NCBI RefSeq assembly: GCF_013186535.1
Contig: NZ_JABMCZ010000005.1
Location: 1,426,001-1,490,000, forward strand
DNA length: 64,000 nucleotides
Source: Nocardia terpenica
GTDB lineage: Bacteria > Actinomycetota > Actinomycetes > Mycobacteriales > Mycobacteriaceae
Direction: 5' to 3'
The position numbers were made by a program, and so were the translations under genes. The first letter of the stretch is position 1; each line of letters opens with the position of its first letter. Positions 1-8,769 of this stretch are shown piece by piece. The notes beneath the pieces are model-generated. The model had not been told where the DNA came from, did no database searches, and was given only the letters and a program-made list of their open reading frames with translations.

Positions 1-310
1 GCGAACGAATCTATCCATCACGCGGTCCAGGGTGTATCCCGCACCGTCGCCGCGCTGGCGGGAATCGGCCTTGACGCTGACACACCGATCGTTACATCAC
101 CACCGTGGCAGTCGCCGAACGGGAGTGCTAGATTTCCATTCGAAAGACTCTCGCCTAGCACCGATAACCAGGACCGACCGGGCGTTTTTCCGGTGGCTTG
201 CCGGTGATGTTCGGGGCTGACGATCGTTGGCTGTCGCATTGAATTGTGAGGGCGTGTGTTCCGGTGACCGGCATTGCGAACCGTTCGACCGCGATCGGCG
301 GTAGTCGGCG
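1..310. other. Left-edge stretch, no firm gene
   Basis: No gene can be supported here. An open frame runs from base 1 on the plus strand to a stop at 205-207 (68 codons, no start inside the window). It could be the C-terminal end of a gene that begins outside the window. It has no motif I recognise, so I leave it undecided. The last 100 bases are the leader of the AraC-type gene. Confidence 0.3.
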
Positions 311-1279
311 ATGAGTGTCGTCCTCAGCACCGCGAACCTGCCGGCGGCCGAACGCCTGGACTACTGGGAGTACGCGCTGGGTCAGGTGGGCCCGACCTTC
401 GATGTCTACGGCGACCCCGATCGCGAATTCCAGGCCTGGATGCAGACCGGATGGATCGGCGGTTTGCAGGTCGGCGCCACGGCCAGCAGCCGATACGACC
501 TGGTGCGCACGCCCCGGCGGATCCGTGACTCGGATGCCGCGGTGTATCTGTGCACCATCGTCACCGACGGCAGCATGGGTGTCGAACAGGGCGGCAGCAC
601 CGCGCTGTTGGGCCGCGGCGATCTGGCCATCGTCGACAACTCGCGCCCGTTCCGCTATCTCGGGCCGACCCCGCGCCGCCTCACCCTCGCCAAGTTCCCG
701 CACACCATGATCCCGCTCGGCCGCGATCGCGTGGCGCAACTGACCGGCACCCGAATACCCGGCGCCAGCGGCACCGGCGCGCTGATCTCGACCATGCTGT
801 GCCAGATGGTCGATCAGCTCGACTCCGCCGACCTGGCCGACAATCAGCTGCTCGCGACGGCCGCGGCGGATCTGGTCGCCGCCGCGCTGGCCACCCGCCT
901 CGACCTCACCGCGATACTGCCGCCCGAATCACGGCAGACGACACTGCTCGCGCACATCCGCGGCTTCATCGAGCAGCACCTCGACGACCCCGACCTGTCC
1001 CCCGACGCCATTGCCGCCGCCCACCACATCAACCCCCGCTATCTCCGCAAACTGTTTCAGGCACAGGGCCAGACGGTCACCGGATGGATTCGCGAGCAAC
1101 GCCTGCAACGCTGCCGCCGAGACCTCCTCGACCCGCGCCTGACCGACCGCCCGATCGCCGCCATCGCGTCCCGCTGGGGCTTCCTCGACATCGCGCACTT
1201 CACCCGCACCTTCCACACCGCCTTCGGGCTCCCGCCCGCCGCCTACCGTCAGGTGCACCGCCAGACCGGAACCTCCTGA
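311..1279 (+). CDS. AraC family transcriptional regulator
   Basis: A 322-residue DNA-binding regulator. The N-terminal ~180 residues look like the AraC-binding-like domain found in the actinobacterial regulators annotated as AraC-like ligand binding. The last ~100 residues are the AraC/XylS double helix-turn-helix: one helix pair around INPRYLRKLFQAQGQTV (about residue 238) and a second around IAAIASRWGFLDIAHFTRTF (about residue 280), ending in the usual FGLPPAAYR tail. Length is normal for this subgroup. No target operon is adjacent, so the effector and regulon cannot be told. The start is the ATG at 311; its ribosome binding site is weak. Confidence 0.85.
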   Translation: MSVVLSTANLPAAERLDYWEYALGQVGPTFDVYGDPDREFQAWMQTGWIGGLQVGATASSRYDLVRTPRRIRDSDAAVYLCTIVTDGSMGVEQGGSTALLGRGDLAIVDNSRPFRYLGPTPRRLTLAKFPHTMIPLGRDRVAQLTGTRIPGASGTGALISTMLCQMVDQLDSADLADNQLLATAAADLVAAALATRLDLTAILPPESRQTTLLAHIRGFIEQHLDDPDLSPDAIAAAHHINPRYLRKLFQAQGQTVTGWIREQRLQRCRRDLLDPRLTDRPIAAIASRWGFLDIAHFTRTFHTAFGLPPAAYRQVHRQTGTS

Positions 1280-1801
1280 CCGACAAGGCTTTCCGGATTC
1301 GCCGACACCCGGCTGGTCCGCGGATCGCACGACGGCACTGCCGCCGACCATGCGACAACCGCGGACGAATAGGTGCGTTCGGCTACCGTTCGAGGCTGTA
1401 GACGCCGAACTCTTTGTGGCGCACCGCCGGGCGGATGCACAGCCTCGTGGCGGCGCGGCGTCGGACGGCGCGGCGCGGCGAAACGCCGAACTGCACCACG
1501 GACATAGGAACCCGGTACAATGTGTTCTCACCTCCCTCCGTCGACGCGATCTCCATACCCCATCACCTCGCCGGATCTGTTCCCACCACCGGCGCACGGC
1601 GCACCACCACCAAGCCGGTCCGAACAGAGTGATCGACACGGAAAACGGCGCCATCCTACCGATCGGCAGGCGTCGCAACGCATTCCGGAAACAACGCTAG
1701 CACTCTCTGAGAAAGAGTGCCAGACTCAAATTCGGAATTCTCCGAAGTATCGGCGTGCCGCCGCCGATTGATATGCCGCGCAACGTTTTTGATCGGTGAA
1801 A
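1280..1801. other. Intergenic stretch carrying a CIRCE-like repeat
   Basis: About 520 bases lie between the AraC gene and the convergent Uma2-like gene. I see no credible gene on either strand; the open frames have no RBS and no recognisable content. The only clear structure is the CIRCE-like inverted repeat at 1697-1723, listed separately. Confidence 0.5.
1697..1723. promoter_or_regulatory. CIRCE-like inverted repeat (HrcA operator type)
   Basis: Arms CTAGCACTC and GAGTGCCAG are separated by exactly nine bases. The CIRCE consensus is TTAGCACTC-N9-GAGTGCTAA, so the core CACTC-N9-GAGTG is perfect and the arms differ from each other at one position. CIRCE normally sits in front of groES/groEL. 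No chaperonin gene is present on either side, so this copy is an orphan: a chance match, a relic, or the operator of an unannotated transcript. Confidence 0.5.
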
Positions 1802-2383
1802 CTAATGCCCGTCGGCGCCGAAGCCGGTGAGGTCGACGCGCACCGGGTAGGGCGCGCGGGTGGCGAGCGTTCCCGTGTGCGGGCCGCTCGGGGCCGGGAG
1901 GTATTCGCCGGACTCGTGGTCGAGCCAGTATTCGTAGACGATGGGGCGGTCGGCCTCGTCGCGTTCGACGCGCCAGAAGTAGGCGATGCCCGCGGTGGCG
2001 TAGAGCTGCGGTTTGCGGAACCAGGCGTCGATATGGTCGGTTTCGGAGACGATGTCGACCACCAGGGTGACGGCCTCGGGCGGCAGGCATTCGGTGGAGT
2101 AGGGGTCGACGCAGGTCTGATCGACCACCGTGATGTCCGGTACGGCCGGATTGTATTCGTCGACCAGGACGCACTGCTGGGCGAAGACCGCGTAGGGGGC
2201 GCGCCTGCTCCCGCCGAGGGCGATCAGCAACGCGTCGCGAACCCGGTTGCGCCACAGGTCGGTTCGCGGCCGGACGGTGATCTCACCGTCCACCAGCTCC
2301 CAGTCGTATGGCAGCTCGATGTCTCTGACCTGCTGGTATGTCCATCCCCGGCGGTGTGCGCAGGCGATCGAGTGCGTGGCCAT
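1802..2383 (-). CDS. Uma2 family (DUF820) endonuclease-like protein
   Basis: A 193-residue protein of the Uma2 family, which has a PD-(D/E)XK nuclease-like fold and no firmly known cellular role. Family marks in order: the opening DW-E-LVDGEI segment (about residues 27-35), VPDITVV with the first acidic residue (about residue 80), LVVDIVSETD on the core strand, and the KPQLYATAGIAYFWRVERDE stretch with the conserved Lys and Trp. Length matches the family. It stands alone, tail to tail with the AraC gene and about 95 bp from the efflux pump gene. Confidence 0.8.
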   Translation of the reverse strand: MATHSIACAHRRGWTYQQVRDIELPYDWELVDGEITVRPRTDLWRNRVRDALLIALGGSRRAPYAVFAQQCVLVDEYNPAVPDITVVDQTCVDPYSTECLPPEAVTLVVDIVSETDHIDAWFRKPQLYATAGIAYFWRVERDEADRPIVYEYWLDHESGEYLPAPSGPHTGTLATRAPYPVRVDLTGFGADGH

Positions 2384-2478
2384 GGTGTCCCCTCCCAGTC
2401 ACCGATGCCCCACTCTAACCCCGCCGATCCCAATCCCACAGCCCCACAACCACATCCGCACCCCCTACCCGGCCCCGG

Positions 2479-3939
2479 TCAGGCCTGCTGGGACTCCTCC
2501 TGCGCATGCTGGGCCCGGGCCAGGTCCCGGGTCGTGTAGCGGAGGGTGAGGGCGATGAGGCCGACGACGATCGCGCCGATGCCGCAGACGAACAGGACCA
2601 GCGTGTATCCGCTGCCGAGCGCGGAGATCTGGGCGGGGGTCATGTCCGCGGCGCGGCCGGTGCGACCGCCGAGGGACAGGGTGCGGGAGGCGGCGACGGG
2701 GCTGAGGACGCCGACGGCGATGGGGGTGCCCAGGTTGAAAATCATCTGTCCGATGGCGGACAGCGGGCCGACCTCGGAGACCGGGACGCCGACGAGCAGG
2801 CACAGCGGCGTCACCACGATCACCAGGCCGACGCCGATGCCCGCCACCAGCAGCAGCGGGAGCAGCGTGGTCGGGTAGTGCACGCTGCCGTCCAGGGTCG
2901 AGCCGTAGATTCCGGCGGTCGACAGGCACACGGCCGCGACGGCGAGCAGCCAGCGCGGCCGCACGACCATGACCGCCTTGGAGGCGATCGCGGTGCCGAT
3001 GCCCGCGCCGACCGTGAACGGAATCGACGCCAGCCCCGCCACCAGCGGCGAGTAGCCGACGACGTTCTGCAGGAACTGCGCCACGAAATAGGTCATCGCG
3101 CCGAGCACACCCGACCCCAGCAGCAGCGCGATGAAGGCCGCGACCCGATCGCGATGGTCGAACAGCGACAGCGGCAGCACCGGATTGTCGACCGTGCGCT
3201 CGGCGAAGATGAAGGCGGCCAGCAGCAGCACGCCCACGACCAGCGCGGACACGATCACCGGAGAGCCCCAACCCATTTCGGGCCCCTCGGTCGCGCCGAA
3301 CACGATGGACACGCAGGCCAGGGTGCCGAGAACCGAGCCGCGCACGTCGAGGGTGAGCCGGTGGTGGGTGGTGTCGCGCAGCTTGTACACCGCGCCCAGC
3401 AGGATCAGCGCGCCGATCGGCACATTGATCCAGAAGATCCACCGCCAGTCGTACTGCGCGAGCGCACCGCCGATGACCAGACCGCCGACCGATCCGACCC
3501 CGGCCATGGACCCGAAGATCGCGATGGCCTGATTGCGCGCGGGCCCCGGCGCGTAGGTGCTGGCGACGAGCGCCATGGCCGATGGCGCGGCGATGGCGGC
3601 GCCCGCACCCTGAATCGCGCGGGCCGCGATGAGCATTCCCTCGTCCTGCGCGAGCCCGCACAGCAGCGACGCCAGCGTGAACAGCGAGACGCCGATGATC
3701 AGCATGCGTTTGCGGCCGAAACAGTCGCCCAGCCGCCCACCGAGCAGCATCAGCCCCGCGAAGGTGAGCCCGTACGCGGTCACCGTCCACGCACTGCCCG
3801 AACTGGACAGCCCCATCTGCTCCTGTAACCGGGGCAGCGCGAGAATCACCACCGAGCCGTCCAGGATGACCATCAACTGGAGCCCACTGAGCACCAGAAT
3901 CGGCAGCCCGAAGGCCCCCCTCGTCACCGGGTATTGCAT
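2479..3939 (-). CDS. efpA: EfpA-like MFS drug efflux transporter (DHA2, 14 TM)
   Basis: A 486-residue inner-membrane proton antiporter of the major facilitator superfamily, DHA2 branch. Motif A (GGRLGDCFGRKR) follows the second membrane helix, and motif C-like Gly-rich helices (SMAGVGSVGGLVIGGAL) lie near residue 150; about 14 hydrophobic segments can be traced. The closing HAQEESQQA resembles the HAQE-containing tail of mycobacterial EfpA. The next gene upstream is cysG, the same neighbour as in M. tuberculosis (Rv2846c/Rv2847c), which supports orthology. A TTG at 3972 is possible, but the ATG at 3939 is preferred. The substrate is unknown. Confidence 0.8.
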   Translation of the reverse strand: MQYPVTRGAFGLPILVLSGLQLMVILDGSVVILALPRLQEQMGLSSSGSAWTVTAYGLTFAGLMLLGGRLGDCFGRKRMLIIGVSLFTLASLLCGLAQDEGMLIAARAIQGAGAAIAAPSAMALVASTYAPGPARNQAIAIFGSMAGVGSVGGLVIGGALAQYDWRWIFWINVPIGALILLGAVYKLRDTTHHRLTLDVRGSVLGTLACVSIVFGATEGPEMGWGSPVIVSALVVGVLLLAAFIFAERTVDNPVLPLSLFDHRDRVAAFIALLLGSGVLGAMTYFVAQFLQNVVGYSPLVAGLASIPFTVGAGIGTAIASKAVMVVRPRWLLAVAAVCLSTAGIYGSTLDGSVHYPTTLLPLLLVAGIGVGLVIVVTPLCLLVGVPVSEVGPLSAIGQMIFNLGTPIAVGVLSPVAASRTLSLGGRTGRAADMTPAQISALGSGYTLVLFVCGIGAIVVGLIALTLRYTTRDLARAQHAQEESQQA

Positions 3940-4010
3940 CGTCGCAGCGGGGTTGTCGGGCACAGTGAGCAACTGTAATGGATCGTTGTTCCGTTGCTGT
4001 GAACCGTTTG

Positions 4011-4229
4011 GTTCCCGGCCAAAAGCATGCCGGGAACAAGAGAGATGGCACCCTGATCCGCCGGATCAAGAGAGACGGCACCTTGATCCGCCAGGAACAA
4101 GAGACGGCACCTTGATCCGCCAGGAACAAGAGACGGCACCTTGATCCGCCAGGAACAAGAGACGGCACCTTGATCCGCCGGGAACAAGAGAGACGGCACC
4201 TTGATCCCGGCGTGCTTTTGGCCGGGATC
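4011..4229. repeat. Hairpin pair enclosing a six-unit tandem array
   Basis: Two copies of the window's hairpin element (4011-4037 reverse, 4203-4229 forward) bracket an array at 4038-4202. The left copy has arms GTTCCCGGC/GCCGGGAAC; the right copy has arms GATCCCGGC/GCCGGGATC, so both members of each stem changed together. Between them lie six units of 29-31 bp with the core AAGAGACGGCACCTTGATCC followed by a GCCGGGAAC-like or GCCAGGAAC-like end. Each unit therefore carries an arm of the hairpin plus a spacer found only at this locus. The block separates the 3' end of cysG from the start of efpA. Confidence 0.85.
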
Positions 4230-4236
4230 CATCGGG

Positions 4237-5517
4237 CTAGTTCGAATCCCCCGCGGCAAATCCCGCCGTCGGGCCGATGACGATTATCGCCGGGGGGCGG
4301 ATCGATTCCGCGCGAACGCGCTCCGCGACGGTGGCGAGGTCGGCCCGGAGGATGCGCTGGGTGCGCAGGGTGCCCTCCTGGATGACGGTGACGGGCGTGG
4401 CGGCGGGACGGCCGCCGTCACGCAGGGCGGTGGCGAATTGTTCGATGCGTTCGACCGCCATCAGCAGCACGAGGGTGCCGCGCAGGCGGGCGAGGGCGGG
4501 CCAGTCGACGAGGGAGTCGGGATGGTCGGGGGCCACGTGGCCGCTGACCACGACGAATTCGTGTGTCACGCCGCGGTGGGTGACGGGAATGCCCGCCAGG
4601 GCGGGGACCGAGATGGCGCTGGTGACGCCGGGAACCACGGTCACGGGAACGCCCGCCGCGACGCACGCCTCGAGTTCCTCGTAGCCGCGGCCGAAGACGT
4701 ACGGGTCGCCGCCCTTGAGGCGGACCACGAACTTGCCCGCCTTGGCCCCCTCGATGAGCGCGGTATTGATGGCATCCTGTGCCATGGCCCGGCCGTAGGG
4801 GATCTTGGCGGCGTCGACGACCTCGACCTCGGAGCCCAACTCGGCGAGCAGTTCGGGCGGCGCGAGCCGGTCGGCGACAACGAGATCCGCGCGCGCCAGC
4901 AGCCGGCGGCCGCGCACGGTGATCAGATCCGGATCGCCCGGACCGCCGCCGACGAGGGCGACACCGGGCGCCACCGGGGCGGAATCGTCGGTGACGAGGC
5001 CGGATTGCAGCGCCTCCAGCAGCGCGGTGCGCACCGCGGCGGACCGGCGATGCTGCCCGCCCGCGAGCACCCCCAGCGTCAGCCCCTCGTAGCGGGCGGT
5101 GGCGGGAGTGACCGCGGTGCCGAGGCGGGCATTGTCGGCGCGCACGCAGAACACGCGCCGACGGGTCGCCTCGGCGACGATCGCGGCATTGGTGTCCGGC
5201 TCGTCGGTGCAGGCGATGGCATACCAGGCGCCGTCGAGATCTCCGTCGGCGTAGTCGCGCAGAGCGAGCGTGAGCTGCCCGGCCGTCGCCATACCCTCGA
5301 CGGCCGGTGTGACGGCCCGGCTGATCACATGGACCTCGGCACCGGAGGCGATGAGCAGTCCCAGCCGTCGCTGGGCGACGGTCCCGCCGCCCACCACGAC
5401 GACGCGGCGGCCCGCGAGATCGAGCCCGACAACATAGTTCGGGTCACCGGCTTGCTGGTCGTCTGGGGTGTGCGGCACAAGTTTCGAGCCTACGGCCTGC
5501 CCCTCGATCCGGTGCAC
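4237..5517 (-). CDS. cysG: Siroheme synthase: precorrin-2 dehydrogenase / uroporphyrinogen-III methyltransferase
   Basis: A cytosolic bifunctional enzyme of siroheme and cobalamin synthesis. The first ~190 residues are the NAD-dependent precorrin-2 dehydrogenase/ferrochelatase half, with the dinucleotide motif VVVVGGGTVAQRR. The C-terminal ~240 residues are the SAM-dependent uroporphyrinogen-III C-methyltransferase, with VGGGPGDPDLITVRG, then VVRLKGGDPYVFGRG and VPGVTSAI. Length (426) fits the fused form. The annotated start is a GTG at 5517; a GTG at 5478 is equally plausible because conserved sequence begins only at PNYVVGLDL. It sits 3' of the PPOX gene with a 19-bp gap. Confidence 0.92.
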   Translation of the reverse strand: MHRIEGQAVGSKLVPHTPDDQQAGDPNYVVGLDLAGRRVVVVGGGTVAQRRLGLLIASGAEVHVISRAVTPAVEGMATAGQLTLALRDYADGDLDGAWYAIACTDEPDTNAAIVAEATRRRVFCVRADNARLGTAVTPATARYEGLTLGVLAGGQHRRSAAVRTALLEALQSGLVTDDSAPVAPGVALVGGGPGDPDLITVRGRRLLARADLVVADRLAPPELLAELGSEVEVVDAAKIPYGRAMAQDAINTALIEGAKAGKFVVRLKGGDPYVFGRGYEELEACVAAGVPVTVVPGVTSAISVPALAGIPVTHRGVTHEFVVVSGHVAPDHPDSLVDWPALARLRGTLVLLMAVERIEQFATALRDGGRPAATPVTVIQEGTLRTQRILRADLATVAERVRAESIRPPAIIVIGPTAGFAAGDSN

Positions 5518-5536
5518 ACCGCCCGTCCGTCCGCGC

Positions 5537-5947
5537 TCAGGAGAATTGGCCCGTCACCTTCGTGGGCGTGATGCGGACGATGACCCGGTCGGCGTCGCGC
5601 ACCGACGCCGGGTTGAAGTCGGCGTAGTGCTGGCCGGTGTATTTCAGCGACAGGCGGTCGGGCAGTTCGCGATCCGGGTCCGGGGTGATGGTGGCGGTGC
5701 CGCGGATCTGGGCGTACACGTACGGGGTTTCGGGTGGGTTGATCAGGACGCTCACGCGGGGGTCGCGGACCAGGTTCTTGTACTGCTGGCGGGTGACGGT
5801 GGTGGAGTACAGCAGTTCGTCGCCGTCGCGTTCGATCCAATTGACGGTCAGATGCGGCTGCCCGTCGCGCCCGACGGTGGCCATGGTCGCGAAGACCTTC
5901 GCCTCGTCCAGATACTTCTGCAGGTCTGTGGGAAGTTGGATGGTCAC
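5537..5947 (-). CDS. PPOX-class F420-dependent oxidoreductase
   Basis: A 136-residue split-barrel flavin/F420-binding protein of the pyridoxamine 5'-phosphate oxidase-like superfamily. Typical family segments: VFATMATVGRDGQPHLTVNW near the N-terminus, LLYSTTVTRQQYKNLVRDPRVSV in the middle, and YVYAQIRGTATITPD afterwards. Such proteins reduce varied substrates with F420H2 in actinobacteria; the substrate here is unknown. It lies directly upstream of cysG in the same orientation, probably co-transcribed. Confidence 0.87.
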   Translation of the reverse strand: MTIQLPTDLQKYLDEAKVFATMATVGRDGQPHLTVNWIERDGDELLYSTTVTRQQYKNLVRDPRVSVLINPPETPYVYAQIRGTATITPDPDRELPDRLSLKYTGQHYADFNPASVRDADRVIVRITPTKVTGQFS

Positions 5948-6008
5948 GTGGAGACTGAACCCCCCGGCGCCGACGCGAATTCCCGCGTGGCATCGGAGGG
6001 GCCGGGGC

Positions 6009-7391
6009 TCAGAATTGCGGCGTGTCCTGGATCCAGCGGAATCCCGTGCTGCGCAACCGGAAGCCGTTCGGATCCACGTGGTCGAGGGCGATGGTGACCC
6101 GGTGTCCCTCGAGCTGCCCGTCCAGGAACAGCCGGTCGGGAGCGTCCTGCCGGAAGGTGAACTCGCCCAGCGGTTTCGGCTCCGCCACGGTATCGGTCGG
6201 CGCTTCGGCCAGGGTCAGGTGCCGACCGGCGGTGTCGATATCCAGGCGGGTGTCGACCAGGGTGCCGTCCATGCGCTGGTAGGTCATGACGCCCGGCGTA
6301 TCGAAAACGATGCGCTGCCAGCGGTTCCCGTCGGTCAGCAGCGGCGGCAGCGCCTGTCCGTCGCGCTCGAAGTCCCGCACCGACCAGATGCCGTACAGCG
6401 GTGGCTTGGTGCGATACGGGCCCTCGTCGCGCCAGGTGTCCCAACCGATCTGGGCGAAGTTGGCCGTGACCCACAGCCCCAGCACCACCTGCACGAGGGC
6501 GGCGATGCGCCGGGACCGGCGGGTGTGGAACGGGTACGGCGCGGTCGACGGCCCGGTCGCGCGGTCGAGGAACAGGCCCTCCAGCAATCGCCGCGCCTCC
6601 GGAGCCAGCAACACCAGGCACATCAGCAGCAGGTGGCCGGACAGAATCTTCACCGGCACACCGAAGGTCATGTTCAGCACGAACACCTGGGCCGTGGCGA
6701 TCAGGGTCAGCATCGCCCCGGCGACGGCGGTGCGCGGTATGAACAGCAGGACGCCGCCGAGCACCTCGGCGAGGCCGAGCAGCATTTCGTACTGCGGTGA
6801 CAGGCCGACCTGGGTCCACAGCACGCCCGTCGGCCCGAAATCCCCGAGGGGGTGCAGCAGCGCGGTCAGGCTGGGCACCGGCATCTGCGTCGGAAACAGC
6901 TTGGCCCAGCCGAAATCCATCATCGATGCGGCCACACACATCCGGATGAACAGCAGGAACCAGCCCGCGAGCCGCCGGTAGTCGGGCCGCCGCCGGTCGA
7001 GCACGGTCCAGATCGCGGTTCCCGCCGTGGCGATCACGAGCAGGCAGAACAGTTGCACCCAGTAGATGGTCTGGTCACCGCTGTGATTGTTGCGGAACAC
7101 GGCATCGATGCCGAAGACGGTGCGCCCCACCCAGGTCAGCGGCGCGTTCAGCAGCGTCGTCTGCCACAGCACCATTTCCTGGTAGTTCGGAAACAGGTGA
7201 TTCAGGAAACCGACGTAGTCGGTGATCAACTGCGGATAGGTCACACAGAACAGCCCGAAGTACAGGAAGCAGAACCGGAATGCGATGCGCGTCAGTGGAT
7301 TCCACGTCGCTCGCCTCGACCCCTCGAAATCCGGCTCCGCCGCCGCCCTACTCGTCGTGACCGCGACCACGCGCACCAACCCCTCATCCAT
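6009..7391 (-). CDS. DoxX/HTTM-like multi-pass membrane protein
   Basis: A 460-residue integral membrane protein. After a short cytosolic start, hydrophobic segments begin at about residue 37 (IAFRFCFLYFGLFCVTYP) and recur through about residue 290, including LLGLAEVLGGVLLFIP and MLTLIATAQVFVLNMTFGV, which resemble the DoxX/HTTM helix bundle. The last ~160 residues are soluble and beta-rich (LPPLLTDGNRWQRIVFDTPG, LDHVDPNGFRLRSTGFRWI). The architecture matches mycobacterial and nocardial proteins loosely annotated as DoxX family. The function is unknown. It is 61 bp upstream of the PPOX gene on the same strand. Confidence 0.7.
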   Translation of the reverse strand: MDEGLVRVVAVTTSRAAAEPDFEGSRRATWNPLTRIAFRFCFLYFGLFCVTYPQLITDYVGFLNHLFPNYQEMVLWQTTLLNAPLTWVGRTVFGIDAVFRNNHSGDQTIYWVQLFCLLVIATAGTAIWTVLDRRRPDYRRLAGWFLLFIRMCVAASMMDFGWAKLFPTQMPVPSLTALLHPLGDFGPTGVLWTQVGLSPQYEMLLGLAEVLGGVLLFIPRTAVAGAMLTLIATAQVFVLNMTFGVPVKILSGHLLLMCLVLLAPEARRLLEGLFLDRATGPSTAPYPFHTRRSRRIAALVQVVLGLWVTANFAQIGWDTWRDEGPYRTKPPLYGIWSVRDFERDGQALPPLLTDGNRWQRIVFDTPGVMTYQRMDGTLVDTRLDIDTAGRHLTLAEAPTDTVAEPKPLGEFTFRQDAPDRLFLDGQLEGHRVTIALDHVDPNGFRLRSTGFRWIQDTPQF

Positions 7392-7610
7392 TCGAAAGCA
7401 ACGAGGTGAGAGTACGAATCGGGGGCCGCGGGCGCTTCCGGGAACGACCCTGAAATCGCGCTACGCCGTGAGACTTACGTGCCAGCCGTAGGGCCCGAGG
7501 TGGCGCTGGCACTACCGATTCCCGTCCCGGTCACCGGAACTCGACGGCCTCGGTACCCGCTCCCGCCAGCACACTGTGCAACAGATTCCACACGACCAGG
7601 AGGGCAGATC

Positions 7611-8750
7611 ATGACGATCGACCCCGATCGCGACCCCGGGGATCGGTACCGGCTCACGACCAGCGCCCGCGACCTCGACGATCTCGCCGACCGGCTCACC
7701 CGCTGGCTCGGCACCAAGGTCGGCGCCGACGGCCCGCCGACGATCACCAACCTCACCCGGCCGCAGGCCGGGGGCATGTCGAGCGGGTCGGTGCTGTTCG
7801 AGGCGTCGTGGACGGTGGGCGGCCGGGTGGACAGCGGCGCGTACGTGGTGCGCATGCCGCCGGAGTCGGGTGCGCTGCCGGTGTTCGAAACCTACGATCT
7901 GCCAACGCAGTACGCGGTGATGGCGGGTGTCGCCGAGCTCACCGACGTGCCGGTTCCCCAGTTGTGCTGGCTGGAGACCGACGAATCCGTGCTCGGCACA
8001 CCGTTCTTCGTGATGCGCCGGGTGGATGGGCGTATCCCCGAGGACAATCCGCCGTACGTGTTCGTCGGCTGGCTGTTCGACGCGAGCCCGGACGAGCGGC
8101 TGCGGCTGACCCGCCGCACGGTGGACATCCTCGCCGCGCTGCACGCCATTCCCGAACCCGCCGAACGGTTTCCGGCGCTGGCCACCGGCTACGGCCCCGC
8201 GCTGCGCCGACATATGGACGCCCAGCGCCGCTACTACGAGTGGGCGCTCGCCGCCGACGGTTACCGAATCCAGTTGCTGGAGCGCGCATTCGACTGGCTG
8301 GAGGCGCACTGGCCGTCCGATCCCGGGCCGGATGTGCTCTGCTGGGGTGACGCGCGGCCGGGCAATATCATCTATCAGGGCTTCGAGCCGGTGGCCGTGC
8401 TCGACTGGGAGATGGCGACGCTGTGTCCGCGGGAGCTGGACGTGGCGTGGCTGATCTTCATCCACCGCTTCTTCCAGGACATCGCCACCCGCTTCGATCA
8501 GCCCGGGCTGAAGGACTTCCTGCGCCGCGACGACGTGGTGTCCTACTACGAGAAGAACACCGGATACACACTGCGCGACCTGGATTGGTACATCGTGTAC
8601 GCCGCGCTGCGGCACGGCATCGTGATGGCCCGGGTCAAGCGCCGGATGATCCACTTCGGCGAGGACACCGACACCCCCGATCGCGACGACTACGTCATGC
8701 ACCGGTCGAGCCTGGCGGCACTGCTCGACGGTCGCTACCAATGGGATTGA
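7611..8750 (+). CDS. Phosphotransferase family protein (APH/ChoK fold)
   Basis: A 379-residue kinase-like protein of the aminoglycoside phosphotransferase/choline kinase fold. The catalytic loop reads CWGDARPGNIIYQG (Trp in place of the more usual His before GD) and the Mg-binding motif is VAVLDWEMA. The C-terminal LRHGIVMARVKRRM segment is typical of the acyl-CoA dehydrogenase-associated phosphotransferases of actinobacteria. The start is the ATG at 7611, preceded by CAGGAGGG; the open frame extends further upstream but lacks support. It forms a two-gene unit with the next gene. The natural substrate is unknown. Confidence 0.85.
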   Translation: MTIDPDRDPGDRYRLTTSARDLDDLADRLTRWLGTKVGADGPPTITNLTRPQAGGMSSGSVLFEASWTVGGRVDSGAYVVRMPPESGALPVFETYDLPTQYAVMAGVAELTDVPVPQLCWLETDESVLGTPFFVMRRVDGRIPEDNPPYVFVGWLFDASPDERLRLTRRTVDILAALHAIPEPAERFPALATGYGPALRRHMDAQRRYYEWALAADGYRIQLLERAFDWLEAHWPSDPGPDVLCWGDARPGNIIYQGFEPVAVLDWEMATLCPRELDVAWLIFIHRFFQDIATRFDQPGLKDFLRRDDVVSYYEKNTGYTLRDLDWYIVYAALRHGIVMARVKRRMIHFGEDTDTPDRDDYVMHRSSLAALLDGRYQWD

Positions 8751-8769
8751 ACGACAAGGGAAATGGACC

